From Acinetobacter kyonggiensis (GTDB lineage Bacteria; Pseudomonadota; Gammaproteobacteria; Pseudomonadales; Moraxellaceae), in assembly GCF_900107285.1 (NCBI RefSeq), contig NZ_FNPK01000024.1:1-42538 (forward strand): a stretch of 42,538 nt of DNA, given 5' to 3'. The notes below the pieces were generated by a model. It was given only the letters and a program-made list of their open reading frames with translations, did not search any database and was not told the DNA's origin. Each line of letters opens with the position of its first letter. The first letter of the stretch is position 1. Positions 15,466 to 25,612 of this stretch are shown here, in pieces. The position numbers and the translations under genes were made by a program.

Positions 15466-17517
15466 TTATTTCATTAATGCTTTACGCATTTTAAAAATCA
15501 ATGTATTTACGTCTTTTTCTCGCTGAGCTAAAGCTTCACTATAACTTTGAGCATCCTGCAAACATGATGCTAAGTTCTGCTGCTGAACTTTACGTAATTC
15601 TTCACTCATAATTAAAACAACATCATCACGTTCTATTAGCTGTTCTTTGGCTAGAAAATTTGTAATTTCATTCACCATACCTTGCTGCCAAACCTCACTA
15701 AAGCGTATAAGCCAAATTTTCTGTGCCGTTGTTTTGGTATTAAAGATGACCTTTTCTAACTGTTGCATAAACTGGTGAACAAGCTTGGTGAGTTCTTGCT
15801 CTTTTTCAAGCTTCTCTTGACGGTGTCCATTCGGTTGGAAGGCATAAGTAGTATGAATACCTAAACGCTTTTGTAAATAAAATTGATCTAACTCATTCTG
15901 GTACTGCTCAATACATGGCAGAATATCAAGTACAGTTTGTTCATCTATAAGTTTATTTAAGCCAGCATCCAACAAAGGCTGAAACTGTTTTAGTAAAGAT
16001 AAACGCTCACTGCGCCACTCAGCAAACCACTTGGCTATTTCTTCACTTTCAATGCTATTGTCTAAACCAATCTGTATGAGGTCTTGTTGATACTTATCAA
16101 CGAGAATGAGATAGTCTTCCGCTGACTTACGTAGAACACTGACTACTGTTCTCACAAAATCTAGGGATTGGTCTAGCCATTCCATTTCTTTTAATGTCTT
16201 GGTACATAGCGTTGCAGTATGTTCAGCGAGTAATTCAAAACTTGGGCGTGCTTGTTGTTCAAGCTGAGCGAGTCCAAACAATGTATTAGTCTGCTCTAAA
16301 TTAGAAGAGATTTGCTGAGATTCAGATAACAGATTGATTAAATTTGAGCGCAACAGCGTTAAACCTAGATCAAGTCGTTTTTTAATCTGTTGTAATTGTG
16401 ATTCAAGTAACTGCTTTTCTTCCGTAGTGACATTGATACTTACAGGTAACTTTTTGTCTAGCTCCTGCTTTAATTCGAGGGCAGTCTTCACTAGATCTAG
16501 ATTGTCATTTTCCCATTCATCAATTTTACCTAAAAGACTATTCAGCCATTTTTGTGCAGAAAGACTGTACTGCCACACAGATTTATTGATTTCATCAATA
16601 TTATAGTTTTGTATTTCAACAAGAAAGTCATAAGACACTTTACCCACATTTGATACCGCCGCATTTGACAGATCATCATAAGTTAGACCAAGATCCAAAA
16701 GTTTTTTCTCTAATTGTCTTTTTTCATAGTAAATTTCAAAAATACTATTGTACTCATCACATTGTTTCTTAGCTATATTGAATCTGTTCTGATAATCATC
16801 ATTGGATTCATTGTGAAACTGATCCAAGAAGGGCTCAAAAATCGGCATCCATCCTTTATCTATAAAGAAATTCAAAATTATTTTGCTTTTTTCCCTTCCG
16901 ATCATACTCGGATGATCTGGTAATAATTTTGGATTATTCAATACCCTCAGTACAGGGAATACACTATGGTTTAAGTAATTCTGATAATTTCCTGTGACAT
17001 ACCAAGAAAAAGAATCATTTGTGCTGAAGCCTGTTATATAGTTAATCTTTTTTAATTGACCTAATTTATCTATATGCTTTGAAATAAATATGCCAGTAGC
17101 CTTAGATCCTCTAAATTTTTTTGGATAGTCAAATTTTAAATTATGTTCGCCTTGTTTAAAAAAATATGAACCTTTAGTTCTATCAGTTTTCTCATTATAA
17201 TAAAAAATCTCAGATAGAATTTCCCATCGCCCTTTTTCAATATCGTTAGGCCCATAAGATTTTTTTAGCTCATTCCATTCACGATAGGCAACATGTTTAA
17301 CGTGGTTAAAATTTGGAAATAAAAAACCAGTTCTACGATCAAATACAACAAATGGCTTATTTTTAAAAGTAAACCAATTTTGCTCTTCTATAGCATCATA
17401 TAAAATTTCTTCTACATCATCATAAGCTAGCAGTTTCTTTTTTATTTCTAATAACTGACCTTTCAAGATATTGATATCTTTTTCGTCGTCATATTCAATC
17501 TGCGGAACCGTATTCAT
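15466..17517 (-). CDS. Large coiled-coil protein in type I RM operon, unknown
   Basis: A 683-residue protein. ATG 17517 has AGGGGG five bases upstream; an ATG five codons earlier overlaps that site and is less likely. The first 230 residues appear globular (WFTFKNKPFVVFDRRTGFLF; KATGIFISKHIDKLGQLKKI; SFSWYVTGNYQNYL) and the rest is long helices with coiled-coil character up to the end (ALAQREKDVNTLIFKMRKAL). No Walker, nuclease or transmembrane motif is evident. The gene starts 27 bp after hsdR and is followed 11 bp later by another coiled-coil gene, so the pair forms part of the restriction operon. Possibly a separate two-gene defence module that rides with the RM system; function unknown. 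Confidence 0.75.
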   Translation of the reverse strand: MNTVPQIEYDDEKDINILKGQLLEIKKKLLAYDDVEEILYDAIEEQNWFTFKNKPFVVFDRRTGFLFPNFNHVKHVAYREWNELKKSYGPNDIEKGRWEILSEIFYYNEKTDRTKGSYFFKQGEHNLKFDYPKKFRGSKATGIFISKHIDKLGQLKKINYITGFSTNDSFSWYVTGNYQNYLNHSVFPVLRVLNNPKLLPDHPSMIGREKSKIILNFFIDKGWMPIFEPFLDQFHNESNDDYQNRFNIAKKQCDEYNSIFEIYYEKRQLEKKLLDLGLTYDDLSNAAVSNVGKVSYDFLVEIQNYNIDEINKSVWQYSLSAQKWLNSLLGKIDEWENDNLDLVKTALELKQELDKKLPVSINVTTEEKQLLESQLQQIKKRLDLGLTLLRSNLINLLSESQQISSNLEQTNTLFGLAQLEQQARPSFELLAEHTATLCTKTLKEMEWLDQSLDFVRTVVSVLRKSAEDYLILVDKYQQDLIQIGLDNSIESEEIAKWFAEWRSERLSLLKQFQPLLDAGLNKLIDEQTVLDILPCIEQYQNELDQFYLQKRLGIHTTYAFQPNGHRQEKLEKEQELTKLVHQFMQQLEKVIFNTKTTAQKIWLIRFSEVWQQGMVNEITNFLAKEQLIERDDVVLIMSEELRKVQQQNLASCLQDAQSYSEALAQREKDVNTLIFKMRKALMK

Positions 17518-17544
17518 ATTACCCCCTAGCATTTAAACTATTTT

Positions 17545-20500
17545 TTAAAAATTCTTCTGTTCTCTATTCACCAACACATCATAAATAATATGCGCAAATT
17601 GCTTCATCTTCGCAGGATCACTCATCAACTGTGTCATTTGCTCCATATGCGCTGCATTACTGTCTAATACAGCATCATCAAGCGCCGTGTCAAACTCACC
17701 CAGCATGGCCTGTTCACGAGTGTTGTTATGAATCTGTTTCATCATTCGTGTGTTCTCAGACATCTTGTCAGCAATGGTCAGAGCATAGTTGATCATGTCT
17801 TTCTCTGTCAGATTGTCCGTCACAAACAGATCATTCATACGACTTAAAATCTGCGACAAAAAGTCTTCTTTCTTGTCTTTCGGCTTTGCAGTACCCAGTT
17901 CATTACCAGGCTCAAGTTTATGCTCGGTACTATCGGCTTTAAGCTGAATATCCTGTTGGCGTAACTTGGACAAACGGTAATGCGTCATTGCAACATTGCT
18001 TAGATCAACCTCATCCTCTTCGGCCACCTGTTCACGCAGTAATGGGCGCAAGTTACGGGCAAAAAGACTGAGCTTCTCCAACTCCTTGTCGTCATATTCC
18101 ACGATCTGCGACATAAACTCATAGAAACGGGTAAAACTGCCTAAATCCTTTTTAAAGATTTCCAGAGCATCACGCGCTTTCTTCGCTTCAGCAAATTCGT
18201 TTTCCGCATTGGCAATTAGTACGGCGTCCCCTGTCTGCTTACAGCGTTCTAAACGGTTCTTGGTGACATCATAATCATTCACGGCTGCCGTGTAACGATG
18301 TTGCCAGCGTTGCATCGCAGGCTTACAGATATTGGCAAGTGCCGCATTGGATTTGTTCTTGCTATAAAAAGCTTCTGTAAACTGCTCTACCTCAGTCATC
18401 AGGAACATACCTGCTGACTTCAACTTGTTGGCCAGATCGTACACCTGATCAGGATTGGACACATCTGCCAGTTCTGCTGTTTGGTAGTAAGGTTGGAAGG
18501 CATCCAGTATATCTTGCGGTTCATTAAAGAAATCCAGAACAAAGGTGCCAGTTTCTGCTTTACCCGGATAAGTACGATTCAAACGAGATAAGGTCTGTAC
18601 GCACTCTACTCCACCTAGCTTTTTATCTACGTACATAGCACACAGCTTCGGCTGGTCAAAGCCGGTCTGGAACTTGTTTGCCACAATCATTACCTGAAAG
18701 TCATCGCTATCGAATGCCTTACGCATTTCACGACCTTTCAGGTTTGGGTTCATGTTACTTTCAGTAAATTTCTGCCCCAGTAAATGACTACAATCAGAAT
18801 CATTCTGGTTGAATTCAACTTCACCAGAGAATGCCACCATGGCTTGAATATTCTGGTATTTATTCTCGGCAATGTATTTATCAAAGGCTTGTTTATAGCG
18901 TACAGCTTCTTTACGTGAGCTGGTCACCAGCATGGCTTTGGCTTGTCCACCGAGTAAGCCCATAATATTCTTTTTAAAGTGTTCAATAATGATATGTACT
19001 TTTTGCGAGATATTATGATCGTGTAAGCGTACCCACTGATTCAGCCTGGTCTTGGCTTTCTTGGCATCGACCTGAGCGTCTTTTTCTTCGATCTTCTGCT
19101 TGAGCTTGTAGATGACTTTATAGTTGGTGTAATTCTTCAGTACATCCAAAATAAATCCTTCTTCAATCGCTTGGCGCATCGAATAGACATGATATGCCAC
19201 AGGAATATTGGTTTTAGACGGCGGCATGCTTGGATCGGGCAAGCGTCCAAACAGTTGTAAGGTTTTATCCTTTGGGGTTGCGGTAAAGGCATAGAAGCTT
19301 AGGTTTGCACTGCCCTTACGTGATGCCATCACCGCATCGAGTACATCTTCAGAAGAAAGCTGTTCATCTTCTTCACGCTCTTCAATCATCAAAGTTTCTT
19401 TGAGCTGACGCGCCGTGGAACCGCTTTGCGATGAATGGGCTTCATCGGCAATGACGGCGTATTTACGTTCTTTTAAACTGGTGCTGTTTTCAATGGCACG
19501 CAGTACGAACGGGAAAGTCTGAATGGTCACGATAATAATCGGCTGAGCCATTTCCAAGGCTTTTGCCAGTTTCTCGGATTTAGAGCCATCACCTTCTTTA
19601 TTGTTAATCCGACCCACGACGCCATCGGCATGTTCAAACTGATAGATCGTATCCTGAAGCTGTGCATCCAAGATGGTTCGGTCTGTCACCACAATCACAG
19701 AATCGAACATCTTCTTATTCTGAGCATCATACAGACTGGACAACTGATGCGCCGTCCATGCAATCGAGTTAGATTTACCCGAACCTGCACTGTGCTGAAT
19801 CAGGTATTTCTGTCCTGTGCCTTCAGCCAATGAGTCCTCAACCAGTTTGGTGACGACTTTCCACTGATGATAACGTGGGAAGATCAGGCTCTCTTTTTTG
19901 TATATACGACCTTCCCAGTCTTCCTTTTCTTCAATCTGAAGATGGATAAAGTTACCGACAATATTCAGCAAGCTTTCAGGCGTGAGTACTTCATTCCATA
20001 AATAGCCTGTTGCATACTGATTAGGATCTTCAGGAATGTCATTGCCTGCACCCTGTTCTTTGGTGCCTTTATTAAATGGCAGGAAGTAGGTGCTATCACC
20101 ATTCAAATGCGTCGCCATATAGACTTCATACTGACTGACGGCAAAATGCACCAATGCCCCACGCTTAAACATCAGCAAGGGTTCAGGCTTATTGGTTTCA
20201 GGGTCTTTGGGCAATCGGGTTTTTCGGTACTGTGTCATGGCATTTTGCACAGCCTGTTTAAACTCGGACTTGAGTTCCAAAGTTGCCACAGGAAAGCCGT
20301 TGATAAACAGGACCAGGTCAATCCGCCATTTTTTGGCTTGTTTGCCAGTTGCCTCTAATTCGGCTTTGGATGTGTATGGGCTATACACCAGTTCAGGCAC
20401 GACACGGCAGATATTTTGCTGATAGCGTTGATTCAGTTCGGGATTTAGACCATGTTCAGGTTTAAACTGACAGAATGAAAAGCGTGTGCCACGGGTCTTG

Positions 20501-20808
20501 ATGCCATGGCGGAGTATGCCCAATGTGCCATAACTACGGGATTCAACATCGGTGGCATTGATATCGGCTTTTTTAAGCTGAGCCACCACGGTATCTAAAA
20601 AATGGCGTTCGGTATCATTGGGGAAGATGTTTTTAAATTTCTGCCACTCGACCTGTTGGGTCTTTTGTACAAAGTCGAGTACGTCTTGCTCATACAGGGC
20701 TTTTTCACAATTGTAGCCCTGCCCAGAACCCACAATCCAGCCATGCGATTGCATTTGCGTAATGATATCTTGCTGGAAGATGGTTTCTAAAGTTGCATCC
20801 GATCTCAT
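17545..20808 (-). CDS. hsdR: Type I restriction endonuclease subunit R
   Basis: A 1087-residue HsdR, the motor and nuclease of a type I enzyme. The N-terminal nuclease domain shows RIDLVLFINGFPVATLELKS, the D...ExK site (about 160-180). The SF2 helicase core follows with Walker A HSAGSGKSN, TDRTILDAQLQ, a DEAH box ADEAHSSQSG, FTATPKD, FQTGFDQPKL and LSRLNRTYPGK. The last 350 residues are helical and should bind HsdM. It uses ATP to pull unmodified DNA and cuts far from the recognition site. Starts after AGGGGAAAC. It follows abi by 34 bp in the hsdM-hsdS-abi-hsdR operon. Length is normal for the family and no disruption is seen. Confidence 0.95.
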   Translation of the reverse strand: MRSDATLETIFQQDIITQMQSHGWIVGSGQGYNCEKALYEQDVLDFVQKTQQVEWQKFKNIFPNDTERHFLDTVVAQLKKADINATDVESRSYGTLGILRHGIKTRGTRFSFCQFKPEHGLNPELNQRYQQNICRVVPELVYSPYTSKAELEATGKQAKKWRIDLVLFINGFPVATLELKSEFKQAVQNAMTQYRKTRLPKDPETNKPEPLLMFKRGALVHFAVSQYEVYMATHLNGDSTYFLPFNKGTKEQGAGNDIPEDPNQYATGYLWNEVLTPESLLNIVGNFIHLQIEEKEDWEGRIYKKESLIFPRYHQWKVVTKLVEDSLAEGTGQKYLIQHSAGSGKSNSIAWTAHQLSSLYDAQNKKMFDSVIVVTDRTILDAQLQDTIYQFEHADGVVGRINNKEGDGSKSEKLAKALEMAQPIIIVTIQTFPFVLRAIENSTSLKERKYAVIADEAHSSQSGSTARQLKETLMIEEREEDEQLSSEDVLDAVMASRKGSANLSFYAFTATPKDKTLQLFGRLPDPSMPPSKTNIPVAYHVYSMRQAIEEGFILDVLKNYTNYKVIYKLKQKIEEKDAQVDAKKAKTRLNQWVRLHDHNISQKVHIIIEHFKKNIMGLLGGQAKAMLVTSSRKEAVRYKQAFDKYIAENKYQNIQAMVAFSGEVEFNQNDSDCSHLLGQKFTESNMNPNLKGREMRKAFDSDDFQVMIVANKFQTGFDQPKLCAMYVDKKLGGVECVQTLSRLNRTYPGKAETGTFVLDFFNEPQDILDAFQPYYQTAELADVSNPDQVYDLANKLKSAGMFLMTEVEQFTEAFYSKNKSNAALANICKPAMQRWQHRYTAAVNDYDVTKNRLERCKQTGDAVLIANAENEFAEAKKARDALEIFKKDLGSFTRFYEFMSQIVEYDDKELEKLSLFARNLRPLLREQVAEEDEVDLSNVAMTHYRLSKLRQQDIQLKADSTEHKLEPGNELGTAKPKDKKEDFLSQILSRMNDLFVTDNLTEKDMINYALTIADKMSENTRMMKQIHNNTREQAMLGEFDTALDDAVLDSNAAHMEQMTQLMSDPAKMKQFAHIIYDVLVNREQKNF

Positions 20809-20842
20809 GTTTCCCCTACCCTTAAATACTCAAATTTCTTTA

Positions 20843-21760
20843 TTACTGTTCTATTTGCCAAACTGGATAGCTTTGCCAATCTTCAGGGAAGCCCATCGCT
20901 GTTTTTGATATGTTGTGATGTGTCAAAAGTAGATCAACCAGACGTTTACGCCATGTATGTTGTGGGGCGATTTTGTCCATGAAATAAAGCAGAAATACCA
21001 GACTGTTATAAATTTTTCGCTCTGCCGAGTGACTAGGTTCAAAATTGCATTGCACCCGAAGCCCCATCGGCTTACTGCGCGGTTTGGCAATGGTTTTGGT
21101 AAATTTTCGGTTCCATAGTCTTGAATGATGAGCACAGGTATTTCTTAAGTAGACAAAATGCTGTAACAGCCCTTCAAACTGTTTTTCATCGCAATCAAAA
21201 TGACTGGAAATGGCTTTACGTGTCTGAATCGGTGCCAAGAGCTGATACCATTTGGACAGTTGCCCAAAACTCATCACTTCGCAGGTGGCCCAAATCGGTG
21301 GCAATTCGGGATCATCATAGGTGCGTTTATAGTGTTCGATAAAGACTTCATCTGCCCGAGACACTTCAGTTTTCAGTGATTCGAGTAAGCTTTGCCATCT
21401 AAAGGTGGGTTTAAAGTACTGACCTTGCAGATAGGCGTGACAGCCATGCCGATGTGCCAATTCATAGGCAAAACGGGTACGAACGGCAACTTCCAGACGT
21501 TCTATGGCATCCAGGATGAGTAGCCTTAATTCACGATCAAAAACATATAACTCTAAAACCTGTTCAAAACTGGTCTCTGGTTTAAAGCAATGTGGTGAGT
21601 GGGTATGTTCAAATGGAAGCCAATAGGCACCTAAGCGATAATAATTGATTTGCTCTAGGTAAAATTGTGCATCTTGCTGATTAGCAAATTGCATGCCACG
21701 CGCTTTTAATAGCTCAATTTGTTCAGCAAAGGTTTTGGCAGGCTTGTTAAAAGATTTCAT
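20843..21760 (-). CDS. Abi-family (AbiD/AbiF-like) abortive infection protein
   Basis: A 305-residue Abi_2-type protein. Recognisable blocks are FAEQIELLKARGMQFANQQD, FYLEQINYYRLGAYWLPFE, VFDRELRLLILDAIERLEVA VRT (split here) and, near residue 210, HFVYLRNTCAHHSRLWNR, with the R-N-x3-H-H motif of HEPN ribonuclease-like proteins. Family members block phage growth, probably through RNA cleavage. The gene lies inside the type I restriction operon between hsdS and hsdR; its ATG overlaps by 4 bp the stop of the preceding 64-codon ORF. Abi genes are often found with type I systems and may fire when restriction is defeated; that logic is inferred. Confidence 0.9.
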   Translation of the reverse strand: MKSFNKPAKTFAEQIELLKARGMQFANQQDAQFYLEQINYYRLGAYWLPFEHTHSPHCFKPETSFEQVLELYVFDRELRLLILDAIERLEVAVRTRFAYELAHRHGCHAYLQGQYFKPTFRWQSLLESLKTEVSRADEVFIEHYKRTYDDPELPPIWATCEVMSFGQLSKWYQLLAPIQTRKAISSHFDCDEKQFEGLLQHFVYLRNTCAHHSRLWNRKFTKTIAKPRSKPMGLRVQCNFEPSHSAERKIYNSLVFLLYFMDKIAPQHTWRKRLVDLLLTHHNISKTAMGFPEDWQSYPVWQIEQ

Positions 21761-21951
21761 AGATGGCTTGCCCTGATTGTTATATTTTTTAGGGCTCCAG
21801 AAACAAGTAACCCGACAGTTTGAGGATGCAATTGCTTGCCTAGCCTTGTCGGGTGTTGTTGAGCATATAGTGAATCATTGCAATTAATTATGCAATGATT
21901 TTTTGTATCTGCTTGAGTCCGCATTGGTTTGAGCCAGCTCAACATACTCAC
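21757..21951 (-). CDS. 64-aa ORF bridging hsdS and abi, unknown
   Basis: A possible 64-residue protein (MSMLSWLKPMRTQADTKN...). Both ends overlap the neighbours by exactly 4 bp: its start lies in the ATGA that ends hsdS, and its stop lies in the ATGA that starts abi. That arrangement usually means coupled translation. Against it, the composition is unremarkable, no family is recognised, and a 10-bp palindrome lies inside the frame. It could be a small regulator, or a leader whose translation feeds ribosomes to abi. Confidence 0.4.
   Translation of the reverse strand: MSMLSWLKPMRTQADTKNHCIINCNDSLYAQQHPTRLGKQLHPQTVGLLVSGALKNITIRASHL
21873..21900. repeat. Perfect 10-bp palindrome in the hsdS-abi spacer
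   Basis: AATCATTGCA, loop ATTAATTA, TGCAATGATT. On the plus strand TTTTG follows, so it resembles a terminator acting against the operon direction. In the operon mRNA it forms a strong hairpin about 115 bases before the abi start, and could be an RNA processing or attenuation site. Confidence 0.5.
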
Positions 21952-23291
21952 GCGCTTAACTCCGTTTTCGCCTCATTGGGATGTTGCCAATTGCGTACAT
22001 CAATCTTACCTGTCACTGCAGAGGAAATAAGGGCTGTACGGCGTTCTTGCATCAGTTGAATGGCTGATTCGGCTTTTTTAGTTAGCTCATCAAATTTTTG
22101 ATTAGATTGCTTGATGCTTTCTAAAATATTTAGAGCTTCCTCATAAGGTGGTAGCAAATAATAAAGCTCTTTGATTGTATCTTGCCCAATGTTTTGCATT
22201 GAATGACTAGCACCTGTTGCACCTAGCTCAATTTGTTTTCTTACAGCCCCAATCGATAAATACAAAGAAACCATTTCAGGCAATACATTTTTTGAGAACC
22301 TTAGTCGATACAACTTATCGCAAAGTATTAAATTTGGATAATCACCATTAACAACAGAAGCACTCCCTACCAATTCTTTTGTGTTAGCACGAGAAATTAA
22401 TAAATCATCTTTTTGAATTAGATATTGTAAGCGTGGCTCTAACTCAGGTGGCAAGGCTTTATTTTCTGAACTTCTAAATGAGCCACTATTAACACACCCA
22501 ACTTTTAAAACCCCATATTCATGTGATTCAGCAGGTCGAGAATCACATTGAGGACTCCAACCTTGTTCAAAAGTCGTGGTGATATGTTTTATCTTTATAC
22601 ATTTCCAATGCTCAGGCACTTGCCCTAACCATTCCACACCTGAATCTTTCATGGTTACATCAGGATTTAAACCTTTGGTCACGGCATGACTAATCACCGC
22701 TTGACGCTTTTCTTTCAGCAGTTCAATCAGCTTTTCTTGTTTAGCAATTAAAGTGTCAATTTTTGCGGTTTCATGGTCGAGGAAATTAGCGATTTGTGCT
22801 TGTTCGTTTAAATCAGGTAAGGGAAGCAATATTCCTCTAAGCTCTTCACCATTTACATGAGGAATACCCATACCTGTTGCATATTTTCTCATTTCTGGTT
22901 CTATACAAACACAAAGATACCAATAATATTTATCTTGAATTTTATATATTAAAGACGCAGATGCCATTGTTGATGAAAGAAGACCTTTCTTTCCTAAAAC
23001 GAACTCACCTGAGTTAGAACCATCCCAAATTATTAAAGGTTGATTATCTTGAACTAAAACTAAACCTTTTTTATATTCTGCATATTTACTTTCGACTTTC
23101 CCCCTTAAGCTATCCATTGATAAATAAGGATACAAACCATCAGAATAATTATCAAATAGTAATTCAGGATTTTTGCCCTTAGAAAATACTGCGATATATT
23201 TATGTTTTTTTAGAGACCAATGATTAGGAATCGTACCTAACCATTCAACACCTGAATCTTTATACTCACTATATTTCTGATACTTTGCCAT
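21948..23291 (-). CDS. hsdS: Type I restriction specificity subunit S
   Basis: A 447-residue HsdS with two target recognition domains. Each half opens with the usual repeat: YKDSGVEWLGTIPNHW near residue 9 and MKDSGVEWLGQVPEHW near 215. Each ends in the conserved helical spacer: LPDLNEQAQIANFLDHETAKID...RQAVISHAVTKGL and PYEEALNILESIKQSNQK...RRTALISSAVTGKI. Each domain would read one half of a bipartite sequence; the sequence itself cannot be predicted. It overlaps hsdM by one base and the following 64-codon ORF by four. No inverted second hsdS copy for phase variation is present. Confidence 0.95.
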   Translation of the reverse strand: MAKYQKYSEYKDSGVEWLGTIPNHWSLKKHKYIAVFSKGKNPELLFDNYSDGLYPYLSMDSLRGKVESKYAEYKKGLVLVQDNQPLIIWDGSNSGEFVLGKKGLLSSTMASASLIYKIQDKYYWYLCVCIEPEMRKYATGMGIPHVNGEELRGILLPLPDLNEQAQIANFLDHETAKIDTLIAKQEKLIELLKEKRQAVISHAVTKGLNPDVTMKDSGVEWLGQVPEHWKCIKIKHITTTFEQGWSPQCDSRPAESHEYGVLKVGCVNSGSFRSSENKALPPELEPRLQYLIQKDDLLISRANTKELVGSASVVNGDYPNLILCDKLYRLRFSKNVLPEMVSLYLSIGAVRKQIELGATGASHSMQNIGQDTIKELYYLLPPYEEALNILESIKQSNQKFDELTKKAESAIQLMQERRTALISSAVTGKIDVRNWQHPNEAKTELSA

Positions 23292-25612
23292 TAAGAATGC
23301 ACCTCTTGAAGCAGTGCCATAATTTCACGGCTTACCGCATCCAAATCCGCATCAATCTCGCTTAAATCACGTGGTGGCTCATACACATAAAAATGACGGT
23401 TAAACGGAATCTCATAACCCACAATGCCAATTTCACCATCTTGTGCATCACGCTTATCGGCATTGATCCACGCATCAGGCACATGCGGTTGAACTTCACG
23501 CTTAAAGTAAGACTCGATTAAATCCGTGGTGCTTTGACTTGGGTCAAGGGCAATGTTCTCCGCATCACGTAAATCACCATCCTGTACAAACTCAACCACT
23601 TTGCCTTTATAGCTAAACTGACCATACAGCGGATTTTCTGCGCCTTTCACCACTTTATTGATCACTGGCTCAGCATCGGCATTCTTCCAGGTGATCGCAT
23701 CTAGGAACTGCTTCTTTTCTTTAGTTTCAAGTTTTACATTGGCATCTTTTAACGCTTGCTTGAGTACATCATCAAAGATATTAAAGTCATCACATTGCGC
23801 CGTACCCATCTTCGCTTGCAGGCTTTCGGCTTTACGCATCAAACTGCGCTGCTCTAACCACAGTTTTGGCTCAAGCACGGTCTTGATATCTTTTTCTTTC
23901 AGCTCGCTAAATTCAGCTTTAATCAGCGCACGAATCTCGGCTTCATACTCCGTCAATTGACCATAACTGTCTGCTGTCCATGTTGCGCCGTATTGCTCAT
24001 ACAGCTGTTGCATCACGGCATTAAATGGCTTCGGTGCAAAACGTAAGGATGCCACGGCTTCATCACTCACCTGAGCAGATAAACGCAAAGGACGCTCAAT
24101 GGTCACACGGCGGTAACCAAACTCGTAACTGTTAAAGATTTTACTAGAAAAGGTTTTAGCAGCTTCATTTTTAGGATTAGCCGATTGACGACCACGATTA
24201 GATTTAACCTCTGTAGGTTTATCCAGTTCACGTGCATCCGTCACTTCAAAGTCACCATAACTGCGGGTAATCATTGCGATATCATCTTCGCTCATTTCAT
24301 TACGTTTAGAGCCAAGTGACTTACGCATTTTGCTGTACAGGTTACTACCATCAATCAGCTGTACTTTGCCCTTACGTTGAGTCTCTTTTTTATTGCTGAG
24401 TACCCAAACATAAGTCGCAATACCGGTGTTATAGAACATATCGGTGGGTAGCGCGATAATGGCTTCCAACAAATCTGCTTCTAAAATATAACGGCGGATT
24501 TCACTTTCACCACTGCCCGCACTGCCTGTAAACAATGGTGAACCATTCAAGATAATACCAATACGACTGCCTTGCGCCGTGCTGTCGTCTTTATTGCGCA
24601 TCTTGCTGATCAGATGCATCAGGAACAGCAAAGAACCATCCGATACACGTGGCAAGCCTGCACCAAAACGCCCTTCAAAGCCTTTTTGCTCATGCTCGTC
24701 TTTGATGTCCGATTCGATCTTTTTCCAGTCCACCCCAAATGGCGGATTCGATAGCATGTAGTCAAACTTCTCATAGGCCAACTGGTCATTGGATAGCGTA
24801 TTACCCAATTTGATATTACGCACGTCCTGACCTTTAATCAGCATGTCTGCTTTACAGATCGCATATGACTCTGGGTTGAGTTCCTGACCAAAAACCCGCA
24901 TTACCGCTTCAGGGTTATGCTCATAGACATATTCTGAACCTGAGGATAAAAATCCACCCGTACCCGCCGTAGGATCGTAAATGGTCCGAATAATACCGTC
25001 ACCACTCAGCACATCATCATCCTTACTGAATACCAGACCTGTAGTTAAACGAACGATATCACGTGGGGTAAAGTGTTCCCCTGCAGTCTCATTTGAACCT
25101 TCGGCAAAACGGCGGATCAGCTCTTCAAACACTAAACCCATTTCATGATTCGATACGGCGCTGTAACTTAAGTCAGTTGCTGCAAACTTCTGCACAACTT
25201 TATAAAGTAAGTTAGCATCATCCAGTAGACCAATAAACTCATCAAATTTGAAGTGTTCAAAGATTTCTCGGGCATCTTTAGAAAAGTTCTGAATGTAGTT
25301 GTTCAGGTTGGCACGAATATCTTTTTGCCCCAGACTGGCTAAATCCAGCTCGGAAGTATTAAAAAATGACAGGCCATTGGTTGCCTTCAGCAGCATTTTT
25401 TCTTTGGCTTCTTCTGGCAATGGCATGAGTCTCACTTTTTCATTAGCAGCAAGCACATCAGCCTTGGTTGGAGCCAGCACACACTCCAGACGGCGCAGTA
25501 AGGTAAAGGGTAAAATCACACGACCATATTGGGATTGTTTGAAGTCACCACGTAAAAGATCGGCAACCGACCAAATGAATGCTGCTATTTGTGAAAAGTT
25601 ATTATTTGTCAT
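23291..25612 (-). CDS. hsdM: Type I DNA methyltransferase subunit M
   Basis: A 773-residue N6-adenine methyltransferase. The N-terminal HsdM_N helical domain is followed by [12 protein letters not shown], motif [14 protein letters not shown] (about residue 215) which binds S-adenosylmethionine, and motif [10 protein letters not shown], the adenine-flipping catalytic motif. A long C-terminal extension (residues 480-773) is typical of the larger HsdM class. Together with HsdS it protects host DNA. It is the first gene of the leftward operon; its promoter should lie within 25613-25800. No frame damage is seen. Confidence 0.95.
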   Translation of the reverse strand: MTNNNFSQIAAFIWSVADLLRGDFKQSQYGRVILPFTLLRRLECVLAPTKADVLAANEKVRLMPLPEEAKEKMLLKATNGLSFFNTSELDLASLGQKDIRANLNNYIQNFSKDAREIFEHFKFDEFIGLLDDANLLYKVVQKFAATDLSYSAVSNHEMGLVFEELIRRFAEGSNETAGEHFTPRDIVRLTTGLVFSKDDDVLSGDGIIRTIYDPTAGTGGFLSSGSEYVYEHNPEAVMRVFGQELNPESYAICKADMLIKGQDVRNIKLGNTLSNDQLAYEKFDYMLSNPPFGVDWKKIESDIKDEHEQKGFEGRFGAGLPRVSDGSLLFLMHLISKMRNKDDSTAQGSRIGIILNGSPLFTGSAGSGESEIRRYILEADLLEAIIALPTDMFYNTGIATYVWVLSNKKETQRKGKVQLIDGSNLYSKMRKSLGSKRNEMSEDDIAMITRSYGDFEVTDARELDKPTEVKSNRGRQSANPKNEAAKTFSSKIFNSYEFGYRRVTIERPLRLSAQVSDEAVASLRFAPKPFNAVMQQLYEQYGATWTADSYGQLTEYEAEIRALIKAEFSELKEKDIKTVLEPKLWLEQRSLMRKAESLQAKMGTAQCDDFNIFDDVLKQALKDANVKLETKEKKQFLDAITWKNADAEPVINKVVKGAENPLYGQFSYKGKVVEFVQDGDLRDAENIALDPSQSTTDLIESYFKREVQPHVPDAWINADKRDAQDGEIGIVGYEIPFNRHFYVYEPPRDLSEIDADLDAVSREIMALLQEVHS

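Noticed and set aside
21948..23291. Phase-variable hsdS with inverted repeats
   Set aside because: There is one hsdS gene, no second partial copy, and no invertase beside it.
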